Assembly (NCBI GenBank): GCA_015665415.1
Contig: JADFAE010000005.1
Location: 62,001 to 126,000, forward strand
Reading direction: 5' to 3'
Source of the DNA: Roseobacter sp.
GTDB lineage: Bacteria; Pseudomonadota; Alphaproteobacteria; Rhodobacterales; Rhodobacteraceae
DNA: 64,000 nt
In this document: positions 1-9,052 of the stretch, in pieces
How positions within the stretch are numbered: the stretch's first letter is position 1
Layout: each line of letters begins with the position of its first letter
Translations under genes and position numbers: made by a program
Notes under the pieces: generated by a model
Told to the model about the DNA's origin: nothing
Databases searched by the model: none
What the model saw: the letters and a program-made list of their open reading frames with translations, nothing else

Positions 1-721
1 CTTGCAACAGACGCTCGGATTGGCCGCCCGCCGCGTGGCCGCGTGGCGCGGAACTGCCGACCACCACCGGGGTCTGCCCGGGACGGGACAGTGGCACCGC
101 ATAGCCGATGATACCGGGTTCGAACTCGCTGTCAGTGACCGAATAGCCCTGGGTGCGGGCCTGTTCGATCTGCTCCAGAATTGCGTCCGGGCGGGTCAGG
201 GAGTGTTCCGTGTGTTGTGGGATCTCGGCGGCGTTGATGAGATCCGCGGCTTCCTCGGCGGGCAGGCAGGCCATCAGCATGCGGCCCAGGCTGGTGTGCA
301 CCAGAGGGATATGGGCCCCTGCGGTAAACCCATAGGTCACCGGGCCATGTTCGGTGGTGGATTGCGCCAGCAGCAGAACCCGGCCCTGGTCCAGAATAGC
401 CAAGGTGACCTCTGTTTCCAGCTTGCGGGCGTGATGGTTCAACACTGGTTGGACCCGACGGCCAAATTGATTGGCCTGCAGAAAACCGCCCGCCAGGGCC
501 AGAACCCGCGGCGTGAGTGACAGCATGCGCCCCTGCTGGCGCAGATATCCGGCCTGAACCAGCGTTAGCGCGCCGCGCCTTGCTGTGGCGCGATCCTGGC
601 CGGTGCGACGGGCAATTTCGGCCAATGTCATGCTGGGGGTCTCAGCGTCGAAAACGGCCAGAACAGAGAGGCCCTTGGCAAAGCTGGAGGAAATGTTGCG
701 GTCTTGTTCGGTTTTGGTCAT
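1..721 (-). CDS. IclR-family transcriptional regulator (C-terminus off the left edge)
   Basis: Reading the minus strand from ATG at 721 gives an open frame to the window edge, 240 residues without a stop. The N-terminus carries the IclR-type winged helix (SFAKGLSVLAVFD, MTLAEIARRTGQDRATARR). The effector domain follows (LGRMLMACLP near the middle, YSVTDSEFEPGIIGYAVPL late). It is divergent from the Rieske oxygenase at 892 with about 170 bases between the starts, so local control of that oxygenase and the downstream ligase is a reasonable inference. The missing part is only the last residues of the effector domain. The IclR assignment is firm; the ligand is unknown. Confidence 0.9.
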   Translation of the reverse strand, partial: MTKTEQDRNISSSFAKGLSVLAVFDAETPSMTLAEIARRTGQDRATARRGALTLVQAGYLRQQGRMLSLTPRVLALAGGFLQANQFGRRVQPVLNHHARKLETEVTLAILDQGRVLLLAQSTTEHGPVTYGFTAGAHIPLVHTSLGRMLMACLPAEEAADLINAAEIPQHTEHSLTRPDAILEQIEQARTQGYSVTDSEFEPGIIGYAVPLSRPGQTPVVVGSSAPRGHAAGGQSERLLQ

Positions 722-891
722 TCGTCGCGCCGTTTTGCAATATCTGAAAAGAAGTCCTGGCCTTGACAACGACCGGCACACACAACAACAATTGATCGTA
801 TTTCAAATTCTTAGTACGCAAAGCGAACATCGTCAAGTGTGCTTATCAAATGCCACATGGCCCGTTTGGATGGCCTTGGAAAGGAACAGCC

Positions 892-2220
892 ATGATCAGC
901 CAGGACCTGAACGACTCCCTTACCAAGGTCGGCAAGGGCAGTGACGCAGGGGAGGTGCTGCGGCGCTATTGGCAGCCGGCCGCCTTGTCGGATGAGCTGG
1001 AGGGCAAGCGCCCGGTGGTGCCGCTGCGTCTGCTGGGCGAAGATCTGGTGCTGTTTCGTGACAGCGCAGGCGCGTTGGGGCTGATCGGGCGGCATTGCCC
1101 GCATCGCGGAGCCGACATGTGTTTTGGCCGCCTCGAGGACAACGGGCTGCGCTGCCCGTTTCACGGCTGGCATTTTGATCGCACAGGCCAATGCGTCGAA
1201 CAACCCGGCGAGCCCGAGGGCAGCCGCATGCATGAGCAGATCCAGGCCACGGCCTATCCGGTGGTCGAGAACAACGGCATCATCTGGGCCTATATGGGGC
1301 CGGGGCAGCCGCCAGAGTTTCCGGCCTTTGACTGTTTTCGTGCGCCTGCAACCCATGTCTTTGCCTTCAAGGGGCTGTGGCGGTGCAACTGGCTGCAGGC
1401 GATGGAGGTGGGGATCGATCCGGCCCATGCTTCTTTCCTGCATCGGTTCCTACAGGATGAGGACCCCTCAGAATCTTACGGCAAGCAGTTCCGCGACACC
1501 GCTGCCAATACGGAAATTCCGATGACAAAGCTGCTGCGCGAATTTCCCCGCCCTGAGATCCTGGCGGAAGAAGCGGATCATGGGCTCAAGATCACGGCGC
1601 TGCGTGATCTGGGAGATGGCCGGACACATGTGCGCATCACCAACCAGATTTTTCCCGGAGCAATCTGCATCCCGATGTCGCGTGAGATGACGATCACCCA
1701 ATGGCACGTGCCGATCGATGATGAAAATTGCTATTGGTATTCGATGTTCACCAGTTTCGATCAGCCGGTGAACAAGGCGCTGATGCGCGAACAGCGCCTC
1801 AAGGAACACAGCCTGCCGGACTATGCGCCTCTCAAGGGGCGGCACAACAATTACGGATTTGATCCGGAGGAGCAGGCGCGCGAGACCTATACCGGCATGG
1901 GGCTCGATATCAATGTGCACGACCAGTGGGCAGTCGAGAGCATGGGTGCGATACAAGACCGCACCCAGGAACATCTGGGCAAGACGGATGTGGCCATCAT
2001 CCGCTACCGCCGTCAGCTGCGCGCCGCCATTCAAGCGGTGAAAGAGGGGCGTGACGATGCGTTGCCGATGCACGGCGGGCTGGACCTCGCGGGTGTTTTT
2101 GGTCCAGTTTCCAATGACTCGCTGGCGCAGGACGGCAATTGGCAACGGGCCGCCCAAAAGGCTGACCAGGAGCGTCGCGGCACGTGTCCCTGGCCCGCCG
2201 AGGTGGATCGCAAGGCCTGA
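892..2220 (+). CDS. Rieske [2Fe-2S] aromatic ring-hydroxylating oxygenase, alpha subunit
   Basis: 442 residues, the usual size of a one-component-type oxygenase alpha subunit. The Rieske cluster ligands are complete: C69-P-H71 and C88-P-F-H91. The mononuclear iron site is visible as GIDPAHASFLH, with D176, H179 and H184. The family (phthalate/vanillate/carnitine-type oxygenases) inserts oxygen or demethylates using electrons from a separate reductase, and no ferredoxin or reductase gene is in view. ATG 892 is preferred over an in-frame start at 850 because AAGGA precedes it at good spacing. The next gene, a glutamine-synthetase-like ligase, starts 28 bases downstream, so they are probably co-transcribed. 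The substrate cannot be told from the sequence. Confidence 0.93.
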   Translation: MISQDLNDSLTKVGKGSDAGEVLRRYWQPAALSDELEGKRPVVPLRLLGEDLVLFRDSAGALGLIGRHCPHRGADMCFGRLEDNGLRCPFHGWHFDRTGQCVEQPGEPEGSRMHEQIQATAYPVVENNGIIWAYMGPGQPPEFPAFDCFRAPATHVFAFKGLWRCNWLQAMEVGIDPAHASFLHRFLQDEDPSESYGKQFRDTAANTEIPMTKLLREFPRPEILAEEADHGLKITALRDLGDGRTHVRITNQIFPGAICIPMSREMTITQWHVPIDDENCYWYSMFTSFDQPVNKALMREQRLKEHSLPDYAPLKGRHNNYGFDPEEQARETYTGMGLDINVHDQWAVESMGAIQDRTQEHLGKTDVAIIRYRRQLRAAIQAVKEGRDDALPMHGGLDLAGVFGPVSNDSLAQDGNWQRAAQKADQERRGTCPWPAEVDRKA

Positions 2221-2248
2221 CAGAGGTGGCAAAGACAAAGGACGAAAG

Positions 2249-3712
2249 ATGGTGATGGGGGAAGATCTGGCGACGGGACAACTGGCGCGCCAGGGGCTGC
2301 TCAGCCCGGCGGCCCTGGATCAGGCGCAACAGGTTCTGGCCCAGGCCCAAGAGGCCGGGATTGAGACTCTGCGCGTCCTGTTTGTCGACCAACACGGGAT
2401 CCTGCGTGGCAAGACTGTGGTGGCGGAGGCCATTGCCGGGGTGTTTCGCTCCGGGCTCAACGTGCCTTCTACGCTGTTGCTGAAAGATACCTCGCATCGC
2501 ACCGCCTTTGCGGTCTGGGATGCCCCAGGCGAGGGCGTGCGGGGCTTTGTGCCGATGCGCGGTGCGGGAGATGTGCTGCTGCTGCCGCGGCCAGAGACCT
2601 TCCGCATTCTGCCCTGGTCGCCACATTCGGCCTGGATCCTCTGTGATCCGGTGATGTCCGATGGCAGCCCGATCAGTTTTACCAGCGGTGAGGTGCTGCG
2701 CCGGGCCGAGGCCGGTCTGCAGGCGCAGGGGCTGCAGGCGATTTTTGGGCTTGAGGTGGAGTTCCAGATATTCGAGCGCTTGGACGGCGCCTGTACCCAT
2801 GATCAATGCAGCATGCCCGGCGCTCCGGTCGAGACCCGCAATCTGACCCAAGGCTATCAATACCTGACCGAGACCCGCTATTCCGAATGCGAAGCGGTGC
2901 TGGACAAGCTACGCCGCAATGCCCAGGGCCTGGGGCTGCAGGTGCGCTCGGTGGAGATCGAGATGGGCCCCAGCCAGGTGGAATTTACCTTTGCGCCCTT
3001 GCCTGCCCTGCAACAGGCCGATGCCATGGTGATGTTTCGCACCATGGTCAAAGAGGTCTGCGCCCGCTCTGGCTTTCATGCCAGTTTCATGGCTAAGCCC
3101 CGGCTAGAAAACGCCATGGCCAATGGCTGGCATCTGCATCAGTCCCTGGTCGAGCATAGCACCGGGCGCAACCTGTTCGAGCCCGCTCCCGACGGTCATC
3201 TCAGTGCCGCAGCCTCAGGGTGGATTGCGGGCCTGCTGACCCATGCCGATGCCGCTTCGCTGATGATCGCGCCGACGGTGAACAGCTACAAACGCTATCT
3301 GCCGTTCCAGCTGGCTCCAAACCGGATCCAATGGGGGCGTGACAACCGCGGTGCCATGCTGCGGGGGTTGATGCAGCCCGGCGATGCGGCCTCGCGGATA
3401 GAAAACCGCGCCCCGGACAGTTCGGCCAACCCCTATTTTGCCATCGCCGCACAGATCCTTGCGGGATCGGCTGGTCTGGCTTCCGGTCTGCAGGCCCCCG
3501 CTCCAACCCTGTCTCCCTACGAGGATGAGGCGGATCGGCTGCCGCGCTCTCTGGGGCAGGCGCTGACTGCTTTTGAGCGATCGGACCTGTTCCGCGATAC
3601 CCTGGGCGAAGAGTTTGTAAGCTACCTGTCGCAGCTCAAACGGTTTGAGTGGGAGCGCTATCTCGACACCGTCAGCGAGTGGGAACAGGCAGAGTATTTC
3701 AATCTGTTCTGA
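2249..3712 (+). CDS. Glutamine synthetase family protein (gamma-glutamyl amide ligase type)
   Basis: 487 residues. An N-terminal beta-grasp part (VLFVDQHGILRGK) is followed by the catalytic domain. Signatures include GLEVEFQIF (metal-binding glutamates), ENAMANGWHLHQSL in place of the classic GSGxHxHxS, NSYKRY, and ENRAPDSSANPYFAIA. Such GlnA-like proteins often ligate glutamate to amines (methylamide, ethanolamide, polyamine or anilide) rather than ammonia. The start at 2249 follows AAGGACG. The position directly behind a Rieske oxygenase suggests a catabolic role on an amine or aromatic substrate. That is inference; true glutamine synthesis in this group is normally done by the separate glnA. 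Confidence 0.88.
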   Translation: MVMGEDLATGQLARQGLLSPAALDQAQQVLAQAQEAGIETLRVLFVDQHGILRGKTVVAEAIAGVFRSGLNVPSTLLLKDTSHRTAFAVWDAPGEGVRGFVPMRGAGDVLLLPRPETFRILPWSPHSAWILCDPVMSDGSPISFTSGEVLRRAEAGLQAQGLQAIFGLEVEFQIFERLDGACTHDQCSMPGAPVETRNLTQGYQYLTETRYSECEAVLDKLRRNAQGLGLQVRSVEIEMGPSQVEFTFAPLPALQQADAMVMFRTMVKEVCARSGFHASFMAKPRLENAMANGWHLHQSLVEHSTGRNLFEPAPDGHLSAAASGWIAGLLTHADAASLMIAPTVNSYKRYLPFQLAPNRIQWGRDNRGAMLRGLMQPGDAASRIENRAPDSSANPYFAIAAQILAGSAGLASGLQAPAPTLSPYEDEADRLPRSLGQALTAFERSDLFRDTLGEEFVSYLSQLKRFEWERYLDTVSEWEQAEYFNLF

Positions 3713-3889
3713 CGGTTCCGGCTCGCCTCAGCGCCAATCTGTCTTGATGGGGCCGGGAGGCGCTGATAGCTTTGCCGCAGCCCTCCCATTGCGGAAGGTG
3801 CAGGCGGGGGCGATCCCCGCTCGACGCGAAAAATGAGCAAGCGCTCCGGCCAGGCACACCCGCCGAGAGAGAGAAACGGGAAGACAAGC

Positions 3890-4249
3890 ATGAAATTTAC
3901 CGAAGAACACGAATGGCTGGAGGTCGATGGCGATATCGTCACCGTGGGCATTACCGCCCATGCCGCCGAACAGCTGGGCGATGTTGTCTTTATCGAACTG
4001 CCAGAAGTGGGCGATGAATTTGCCAAGGACGATGAGATCGTGGTGATTGAATCGGTCAAGGCGGCCTCTGATATTCTGGCTCCGCTGGATGGCGAAGTGG
4101 TCGAGGTCAACGGCTCGCTGGCGGATAATCCCGGCAAGGTCAACGAAGACGCCCAGGGCGATGCCTGGTTCTTCAAACTCAAAGTCGAAGACATGTCGCC
4201 GATGGATGATTACATGGAAGAAGCCGCCTACAAGGACTTCATCAGCTGA
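3890..4249 (+). CDS. gcvH: Glycine cleavage system H protein
   Basis: 119 residues, the family's normal length. The lipoyl-lysine hairpin is intact at [10 protein letters not shown] (K57), with the flanking HEWLEV start and [13 protein letters not shown]. The H protein shuttles the aminomethyl group between the P, T and L proteins. gcvT and gcvP are not adjacent, although family members are often in a gcvT-gcvH-gcvP operon. It is followed by a strong terminator, so it appears to be a single-gene unit. It could serve the main glycine cleavage system or be a second lipoyl carrier. I saw no glycine riboswitch core in the 177 bases upstream. Confidence 0.93.
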   Translation: MKFTEEHEWLEVDGDIVTVGITAHAAEQLGDVVFIELPEVGDEFAKDDEIVVIESVKAASDILAPLDGEVVEVNGSLADNPGKVNEDAQGDAWFFKLKVEDMSPMDDYMEEAAYKDFIS

Positions 4250-4257
4250 TCGCCTTC

Positions 4258-4294
4258 AACCCGCCGCGCCTCAGGTCCGGCGGGTTTGCTTTTG
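4258..4294 (+). terminator. Rho-independent terminator after gcvH
   Basis: A 9-bp inverted repeat, AACCCGCCG ... CGGCGGGTT, with an 11-base loop is followed by TGCTTTT. It lies 9 bases past the gcvH stop and upstream of the next gene's preferred ATG (4334), which argues against the longer start at 4286. Confidence 0.8.
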
Positions 4295-4333
4295 CAGGCT
4301 GCGCTGCACCCGGTTGATCATGGGAGCTATCAA

Positions 4334-4789
4334 ATGGATCTGCCACAATCTCCCGCGGATATCGCGCATCACTTTGCTGCGGCCTGGGCGGAGCGTGACG
4401 CCGGGGCCTTGTCTGCGCTCTTTGTGGAGGATGCGGATTTTGTCAATGTTGTCGGGCTCTGGTGGCACAATCGCGGCGATATTGAACGGGCCCATGCCTA
4501 TGGGCTGCGTCGGATTTTCCAGCACTCCACCCTGACGGCGGGCGGGATCAAAACGCGCCTGCTGGGGCCTGATCATGCGGTTGTGCATTGTCGCTGGCAT
4601 CTGGAGGGGCAGACAGGGCAGGGCGGCGAAGTGCTGGGCCCGCGTCAAAGCGTGATGGTCTTTGTACTCGAACGTCAGGCAGCGGGCTGGCGCGCCGTTG
4701 CGGTGCAAAACACCGATGTCATCCCCGGGGCGGAAACCCTGGCGATCACCCCGCAGGGCGCCGAGGCGCGCAGCTATCGCTCCCCCTGA
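4334..4789 (+). CDS. NTF2-like (SgcJ/EcaC, SnoaL-type) small protein
   Basis: 151 residues in the alpha+beta cone fold pattern: an opening helix (PADIAHHFAAAWAERDAGAL), then SALFVEDADFVNVVG and the closing strands HAVVHCRWHL and GWRAVAVQNTDV. SgcJ/EcaC-type proteins are small ligand-binding or isomerase-like domains of mostly unknown role. ATG 4334 is chosen because GGGAG precedes it and the upstream in-frame start lies inside the gcvH terminator. It stands alone between gcvH and the amidohydrolase, and no partner is evident. Confidence 0.75.
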   Translation: MDLPQSPADIAHHFAAAWAERDAGALSALFVEDADFVNVVGLWWHNRGDIERAHAYGLRRIFQHSTLTAGGIKTRLLGPDHAVVHCRWHLEGQTGQGGEVLGPRQSVMVFVLERQAAGWRAVAVQNTDVIPGAETLAITPQGAEARSYRSP

Positions 4790-4931
4790 CAATTTTGGCC
4801 TTCGCCCTTGTCGATGCGATGTGGCCCTTCAGGGGCTGCGAAGGTTGAGCTGCGTTGCTCTCGTGACGTCAACCTTGTCGGGAATCGCATCTCCACCAAT
4901 GATCCGCAGCTAAACTGGGGGAGAGCGGGTT

Positions 4932-6668
4932 GTGCGAGGGCTGGTACGGGGACTGTTGTGGGGGCTGAAATGGCTGTTGGGGATCTTGTTGCTGGCGGGC
5001 GGTGTTGGCTGGTATCTGCTGCGACCTGAGGTGGTGCCCGCTCAGCTGGTGCTCACCGGGGGCGAGATCATCACCATGGCCCCAGGTGCAACAGATGCGC
5101 CCGAAGCGATCCTGATCACAGACGGGGTAATCACTGCAATTGGCAGCCTGGCGGAGCTCAGCGCCAGCGGTGCGCCGGTGCATGATCTCGGCGGCCAAGT
5201 GCTGACGCCTGGGTTGATCGAGCCGCATACCCATCCCATTGCCACGGCCTTGTTGGGTGCGGTGGTGGATATCAGCGGCTTTACCCATGCCAGCCGCGCA
5301 CAGGTGATGCAGAGCCTGCGGGATGCAGCGGACAGGACCGCGCTCACCCCCTGGCTGGTGGCCTATGGTTGGGATCCGGTGGCGATTGCCGATCTGGACC
5401 CGCCGACGCTGGCAGAGCTGGACGCGATTTCGCCCGACCGACCCCTGGTGGTGATCACCCAGATGCTGCATGAGGTCTATGCCAACAGTGCCGCCATGCG
5501 GGCGGCCGGCATTGCGCTGGTTTCAAACACATCGGTCGAAGGGGTGATCCGCGACGCCCAAGGACGCGCCACCGGAGGTTTTCGCGAGTTGGCGGCGGTC
5601 AACAGCATCCTGGGGGCGATGCCGACGGCAGATCCCGCTCTGGTCGAGCTGCTGGTGCGCAAGACCTATGCCGATTACGCCCGTGCGGGTTATACCAGTA
5701 TCGGCATCACCGGGGCTGTGGGCAAACATGCCGATCCGGTTGGCCTGTTGCGCCATATCGGCGCCAGCGATGCGCCGCTGCGGGCCTATCTCTATCTGTT
5801 GCCAGATCAGGAGGAACCGCTGGGCGGGAGTGATGATTTTCGCATTCTGGGCCGCAAATTCTGGATGGATGGCTCACCCTTTACCGGCGGCGCCGCTTTT
5901 GCCGCCCCCTATGAACACAGTGACCTGACCACCCAGCGGATGCATCTGCCCCATGGGCATATTGGGCCGCTGACCCATGCGGCGGAGGATTTTGCCAAAA
6001 ACCTTAGCCGCTTGCAGGCAGAGGGCCATCAGATCGCGGTTCATGTGCAGGGCGAACGTGCCATTGATCATGTTCTGGACGCCTTTGAGGCCGCAGGTCC
6101 CCCCAAAGGCCTATCGCATCGGCTGGAGCACAATGCCCTGATCACCGAAGCGCAGATTGTGCGGGCAAAAAACCTGGGCCTCAGCCTCGGTTTTTTTGTC
6201 GATCATATCTACTACTACGGTGATGCCTTGCCCGATATCGTCGGAGACCGCGCCAATCGCTACATGCCGGTGGGTACAGCGGTTGCGGCCGGGGTGGTGA
6301 CCACCCTTCATGGCGACCATCCCGCCTCTCCTATTGATCCGTTGCGCACATTGCGGGTGGCAGTGGAGCGCGGTTCGGTTTCTGGCCAGACCCGCACGGC
6401 ACCGGATCAGGCCATCAGCCGTGCGCAGGCCTTGAAGGCCATGACGCTGGATGCGGCGCGGCAATTGGGGCAGGGGGATCTGATCGGCTCGATCGAAGTG
6501 GGCAAACGCGCTGATTTCACCCTGTTTGAGGGCAACCCTCTGACAGGTGACTGGTCAGATCTGGCGGTGACAGGCACCTGGAAACAGGGCCAGCCCGTGC
6601 ATCTGGGGTTGACCAGCTGGCTGCGACTTGGCCCTGCCTGGGCCGCGGCCAAGGCCATGGTGTTCTAG
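4932..6668 (+). CDS. Membrane-anchored amidohydrolase (YtcJ-like)
   Basis: 578 residues with a GTG start preceded by GGGGGAGAG. An N-terminal hydrophobic segment (about residues 8-26, LWGLKWLLGILLLAGGVGWY) predicts a signal anchor, so the catalytic domain should be periplasmic. The amidohydrolase barrel follows: GGEIITMAPG, LTPGLIEPHTHP (metal-binding HxH), a Lys/Trp-rich region near WMDGSPFTGG, AVHVQGERAID, LEHNALI, LHGDHPASPIDP and the C-terminal GKRADFTLFEGNP. YtcJ-type enzymes hydrolyse amide-like bonds of unknown substrates. The gene ends in TAG, showing that TAG acts as a normal stop in this genome. Confidence 0.88.
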   Translation: MRGLVRGLLWGLKWLLGILLLAGGVGWYLLRPEVVPAQLVLTGGEIITMAPGATDAPEAILITDGVITAIGSLAELSASGAPVHDLGGQVLTPGLIEPHTHPIATALLGAVVDISGFTHASRAQVMQSLRDAADRTALTPWLVAYGWDPVAIADLDPPTLAELDAISPDRPLVVITQMLHEVYANSAAMRAAGIALVSNTSVEGVIRDAQGRATGGFRELAAVNSILGAMPTADPALVELLVRKTYADYARAGYTSIGITGAVGKHADPVGLLRHIGASDAPLRAYLYLLPDQEEPLGGSDDFRILGRKFWMDGSPFTGGAAFAAPYEHSDLTTQRMHLPHGHIGPLTHAAEDFAKNLSRLQAEGHQIAVHVQGERAIDHVLDAFEAAGPPKGLSHRLEHNALITEAQIVRAKNLGLSLGFFVDHIYYYGDALPDIVGDRANRYMPVGTAVAAGVVTTLHGDHPASPIDPLRTLRVAVERGSVSGQTRTAPDQAISRAQALKAMTLDAARQLGQGDLIGSIEVGKRADFTLFEGNPLTGDWSDLAVTGTWKQGQPVHLGLTSWLRLGPAWAAAKAMVF

Positions 6669-6738
6669 GAGCAGTACTGATCGATCCCAGGTCACTGAGA
6701 GGTCTGATTTTATCCCTGACGAGGCACGCAGCCGCGGC

Positions 6739-7674
6739 TCAATACCCCCGGCTGCGGTCCACCGCGTGCAACAGGGGCTCGCCCTGGCTCTGGCGGCGAT
6801 AATTCTCTACCACATCCTGCAGCGCATTGCCCAGATGCCAGCCAGAGACATGGGGGGTAATGATGACCCCGGGATGGTGCCACAAAGGATCATTCTGCGG
6901 CAGCGGTTCGGTGCACAGCACATCCAGCACCGCCTGTGCCGGTTGCCCCTGATCCAGGGCGGCAATCAGCGCGGGCTCGTCGATCAGGTCGCCGCGGCCT
7001 GCGTTGATCAGGGTGGCACCGGGTTTCATCTGCGCCAGTCGGTTGCGGTCGAACAGGCCGCGGGTTTCCGCAGTAGAGGGCAGGATGGAGCAGACATAAT
7101 CGCAGTGTCCCAGCAGCTCTGCCAGGGCGGCGTCACCGTGATGACAGATGACACCCTCGACGCGCTTTGGCGAGCGGCTCCAGCCGTGCACCTCAAAACC
7201 CAGGTCACGCATCAGTTCTGCGGTGAGGCCGCCGATATGGCCCATGCCCAGCACCCCGACGCGGGTCTTGTGGTTCTGCTTTGGTGCCAGCGGCTCCCAG
7301 GCGGCGCGGGCCTGGCTGGCAGCATGGGCAGCGACGTTGCGCTGACCGGCCAGCACATAGGTCAGGCAGAATTGGGCAATCTCGCGGGCGGGCTCCAGCG
7401 GCTTGAGCCGGGCCACCTGCACATGCGGGGCCAGGGCGGGGTGGGCGACGATGGTTTCCACCCCGGCCCCGAGTTTTTGCACCAGCGCCAGATTGGGCAG
7501 TTGCCCCGGCAGGTTGGCCCGCAGCTTTGATACCGCCAGCACCGTGATATCTGCCAGATCACCGGGGTTTTCGAGCGTGCGGATATCGGCACCAGGCATC
7601 AACCCGCGCAGCTCATCCGCCAGTTCGGTATCCGTGTACCAGCCGTCATGTCCGATATTGACCAACAGTGCCAT
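6739..7674 (-). CDS. D-2-hydroxyacid dehydrogenase (glyoxylate/hydroxypyruvate reductase type)
   Basis: 311 residues. The NAD(P)-binding Rossmann motif is VGVLGMGHIGGLTAEL. The catalytic Arg lies in INAGRGDLIDEPAL, a Glu in LDVLCTEPLPQNDPLW, and the catalytic His in ITPHVSGW. This set resembles the GhrA branch, which reduces glyoxylate or hydroxypyruvate. The ATG at 7674 (MALLVNIGHDG) is preferred; the 428-residue extension upstream overlaps the divergent acyl-CoA dehydrogenase and is not supported. It converges with the amidohydrolase and diverges from the acyl-CoA dehydrogenase. The exact substrate is uncertain. Confidence 0.9.
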   Translation of the reverse strand: MALLVNIGHDGWYTDTELADELRGLMPGADIRTLENPGDLADITVLAVSKLRANLPGQLPNLALVQKLGAGVETIVAHPALAPHVQVARLKPLEPAREIAQFCLTYVLAGQRNVAAHAASQARAAWEPLAPKQNHKTRVGVLGMGHIGGLTAELMRDLGFEVHGWSRSPKRVEGVICHHGDAALAELLGHCDYVCSILPSTAETRGLFDRNRLAQMKPGATLINAGRGDLIDEPALIAALDQGQPAQAVLDVLCTEPLPQNDPLWHHPGVIITPHVSGWHLGNALQDVVENYRRQSQGEPLLHAVDRSRGY

Positions 7675-7727
7675 CGGTGTTCCCTCCCGTCGTTTTTTCC
7701 TTCGCAGCCAATGACGTCCCGTCACTG

Positions 7728-7745
7728 CGCTGGACAGATCCAGCG
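7728..7745. promoter_or_regulatory. Inverted repeat in the divergent spacer (operator candidate)
   Basis: A perfect 7-bp inverted repeat, CGCTGGA-CAGA-TCCAGCG, lies between the divergent hydroxyacid dehydrogenase and acyl-CoA dehydrogenase starts. A second short repeat, TGACG-TCC-CGTCA, lies about 15 bases before it (near 7712). Placement suggests a shared operator; the binding protein is unknown. Confidence 0.35.
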
Positions 7746-7801
7746 CGACTAAGCCATGGTTTTGACAAGAGTGGAAGCGGCGTTTGGAGGAGATTTTAGA
7801 G

Positions 7802-9037
7802 ATGGATATGAATTTTGGCATGCGGGCGGAGAACCGCAAGCTTCTGGATCGTGTAGCAGCCATGGTGCGCGACGAGATCATGCCGCTGGAAGCTGAATAC
7901 CACAAAGAGATCAGCACCGGGGATCGCTGGCAGTTCACCGCCCGACAGACAGAGATTCTGGAGGGGCTGAAAGCCAAGGCCAAGGCCGAGGGGTTGTGGA
8001 ACTTCTGGCTGACGGACAGCGACAAGGGCTTTGGCCTGTCGACGGTGGAATACGCCTATTTTGCCGAGGAAATGGGTAAGACCCCGCTGGGGGCCGAGGT
8101 GTTCAACTGCGCCGCGCCGGATACCGGCAACATGGAAGTCTTTGAGCGCTACGGCACCGAAAAGATGAAGCAGGACTGGCTGGCACCGCTGTTGGAAGGG
8201 CAGATCCGCTCTGCCTATCTGATGACAGAGCCGGATGTGGCCTCTTCTGACGCCACCAATGTCTCGATGTCCTGCGTGCGCGATGGCGATGATTATGTCC
8301 TCAATGGCGAGAAATGGTGGGCCTCGGGGGCGGGGGATCCGCGTTGCAAGGTCTATATCGTCATGGTCAAGACCGGCGGTGAAGAACATCCCAAGCATCA
8401 GCGCCAGTCAATGATCGTGGTGCCTGCCGAAACGCCGGGGATCGAGGTGCTGCGCCCGATGGAGGTCTATGGCCACGATGACGCGCCCCACGGCCATATG
8501 CATATCCGGTTCACAGACGTGCGGGTGCCCGCAGATAGCATCCTGCTGGGCGAAGGTCGCGGCTTTGAAATTGCCCAGGGTCGCCTTGGGCCCGGACGCA
8601 TCCACCACTGCATGCGCGCCATTGGTCAGGCGGAATCGGCGCTGGACCAGATGTGCAAACGCGCGTTGCAGCGCGAGGCCTTTGGCAAGAAACTGGCGCA
8701 TCTGGGGGCCAACTACGACATCATTGCCGAATGCCGCATGGAGATCGAAATGGCGCGGCTGCTGTGCCTCAAGGCCGCCTGGTACATGGATCAGGGCGAT
8801 GGCCGCGCTGCCGCCCCCTGGATCAGCCAGATCAAGGTGGTGGCCCCGCGTGTCGCGCTTAAGGTGATCGACGAGGCGGTGCAGATGCATGGTGGTCAGG
8901 GTGTGAGCCAGGATACGCCACTGGCGATCGCCTGGACCCATGTGCGCACCCTGCGTCTGGCAGATGGCCCGGATGCGGTGCATCGCCGTCAGGTGGCCCG
9001 AGTCGAGCTGAAAAAGCACACCCAGGAAAAGATCTGA
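7802..9037 (+). CDS. Acyl-CoA dehydrogenase (ACAD10/11-like)
   Basis: 411 residues. Flavin and substrate signatures are AYLMTEPDVASSDATN, NGEKWWASGAGDP, LGPGRIHHCMRAIG, QREAFGKKLA and MHGGQGVSQDTPLA. Near the C-terminus, LADGPDAVH places an Asp where short-chain enzymes have the catalytic Glu of YEGT; this is the usual arrangement in the ACAD10/11 branch. It catalyses alpha,beta-dehydrogenation of an acyl-CoA, passing electrons to ETF. GGAGGA precedes ATG 7802. No thiolase or CoA ligase is adjacent, so the pathway is not identified. Confidence 0.92.
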   Translation: MDMNFGMRAENRKLLDRVAAMVRDEIMPLEAEYHKEISTGDRWQFTARQTEILEGLKAKAKAEGLWNFWLTDSDKGFGLSTVEYAYFAEEMGKTPLGAEVFNCAAPDTGNMEVFERYGTEKMKQDWLAPLLEGQIRSAYLMTEPDVASSDATNVSMSCVRDGDDYVLNGEKWWASGAGDPRCKVYIVMVKTGGEEHPKHQRQSMIVVPAETPGIEVLRPMEVYGHDDAPHGHMHIRFTDVRVPADSILLGEGRGFEIAQGRLGPGRIHHCMRAIGQAESALDQMCKRALQREAFGKKLAHLGANYDIIAECRMEIEMARLLCLKAAWYMDQGDGRAAAPWISQIKVVAPRVALKVIDEAVQMHGGQGVSQDTPLAIAWTHVRTLRLADGPDAVHRRQVARVELKKHTQEKI

Positions 9038-9052
9038 CCGGACCCAAGCAAC

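Noticed and set aside
100-140. tRNA-like GGTTCGAACT
   Set aside because: It lies within the IclR coding sequence and no acceptor or anticodon stems can be formed around it.
3713-3889. Glycine riboswitch upstream of gcvH
   Set aside because: I looked for the paired aptamer core (GGAGAG, CCGAAGG, CTCTCAGG-type elements) and found only loose GC-rich resemblance.
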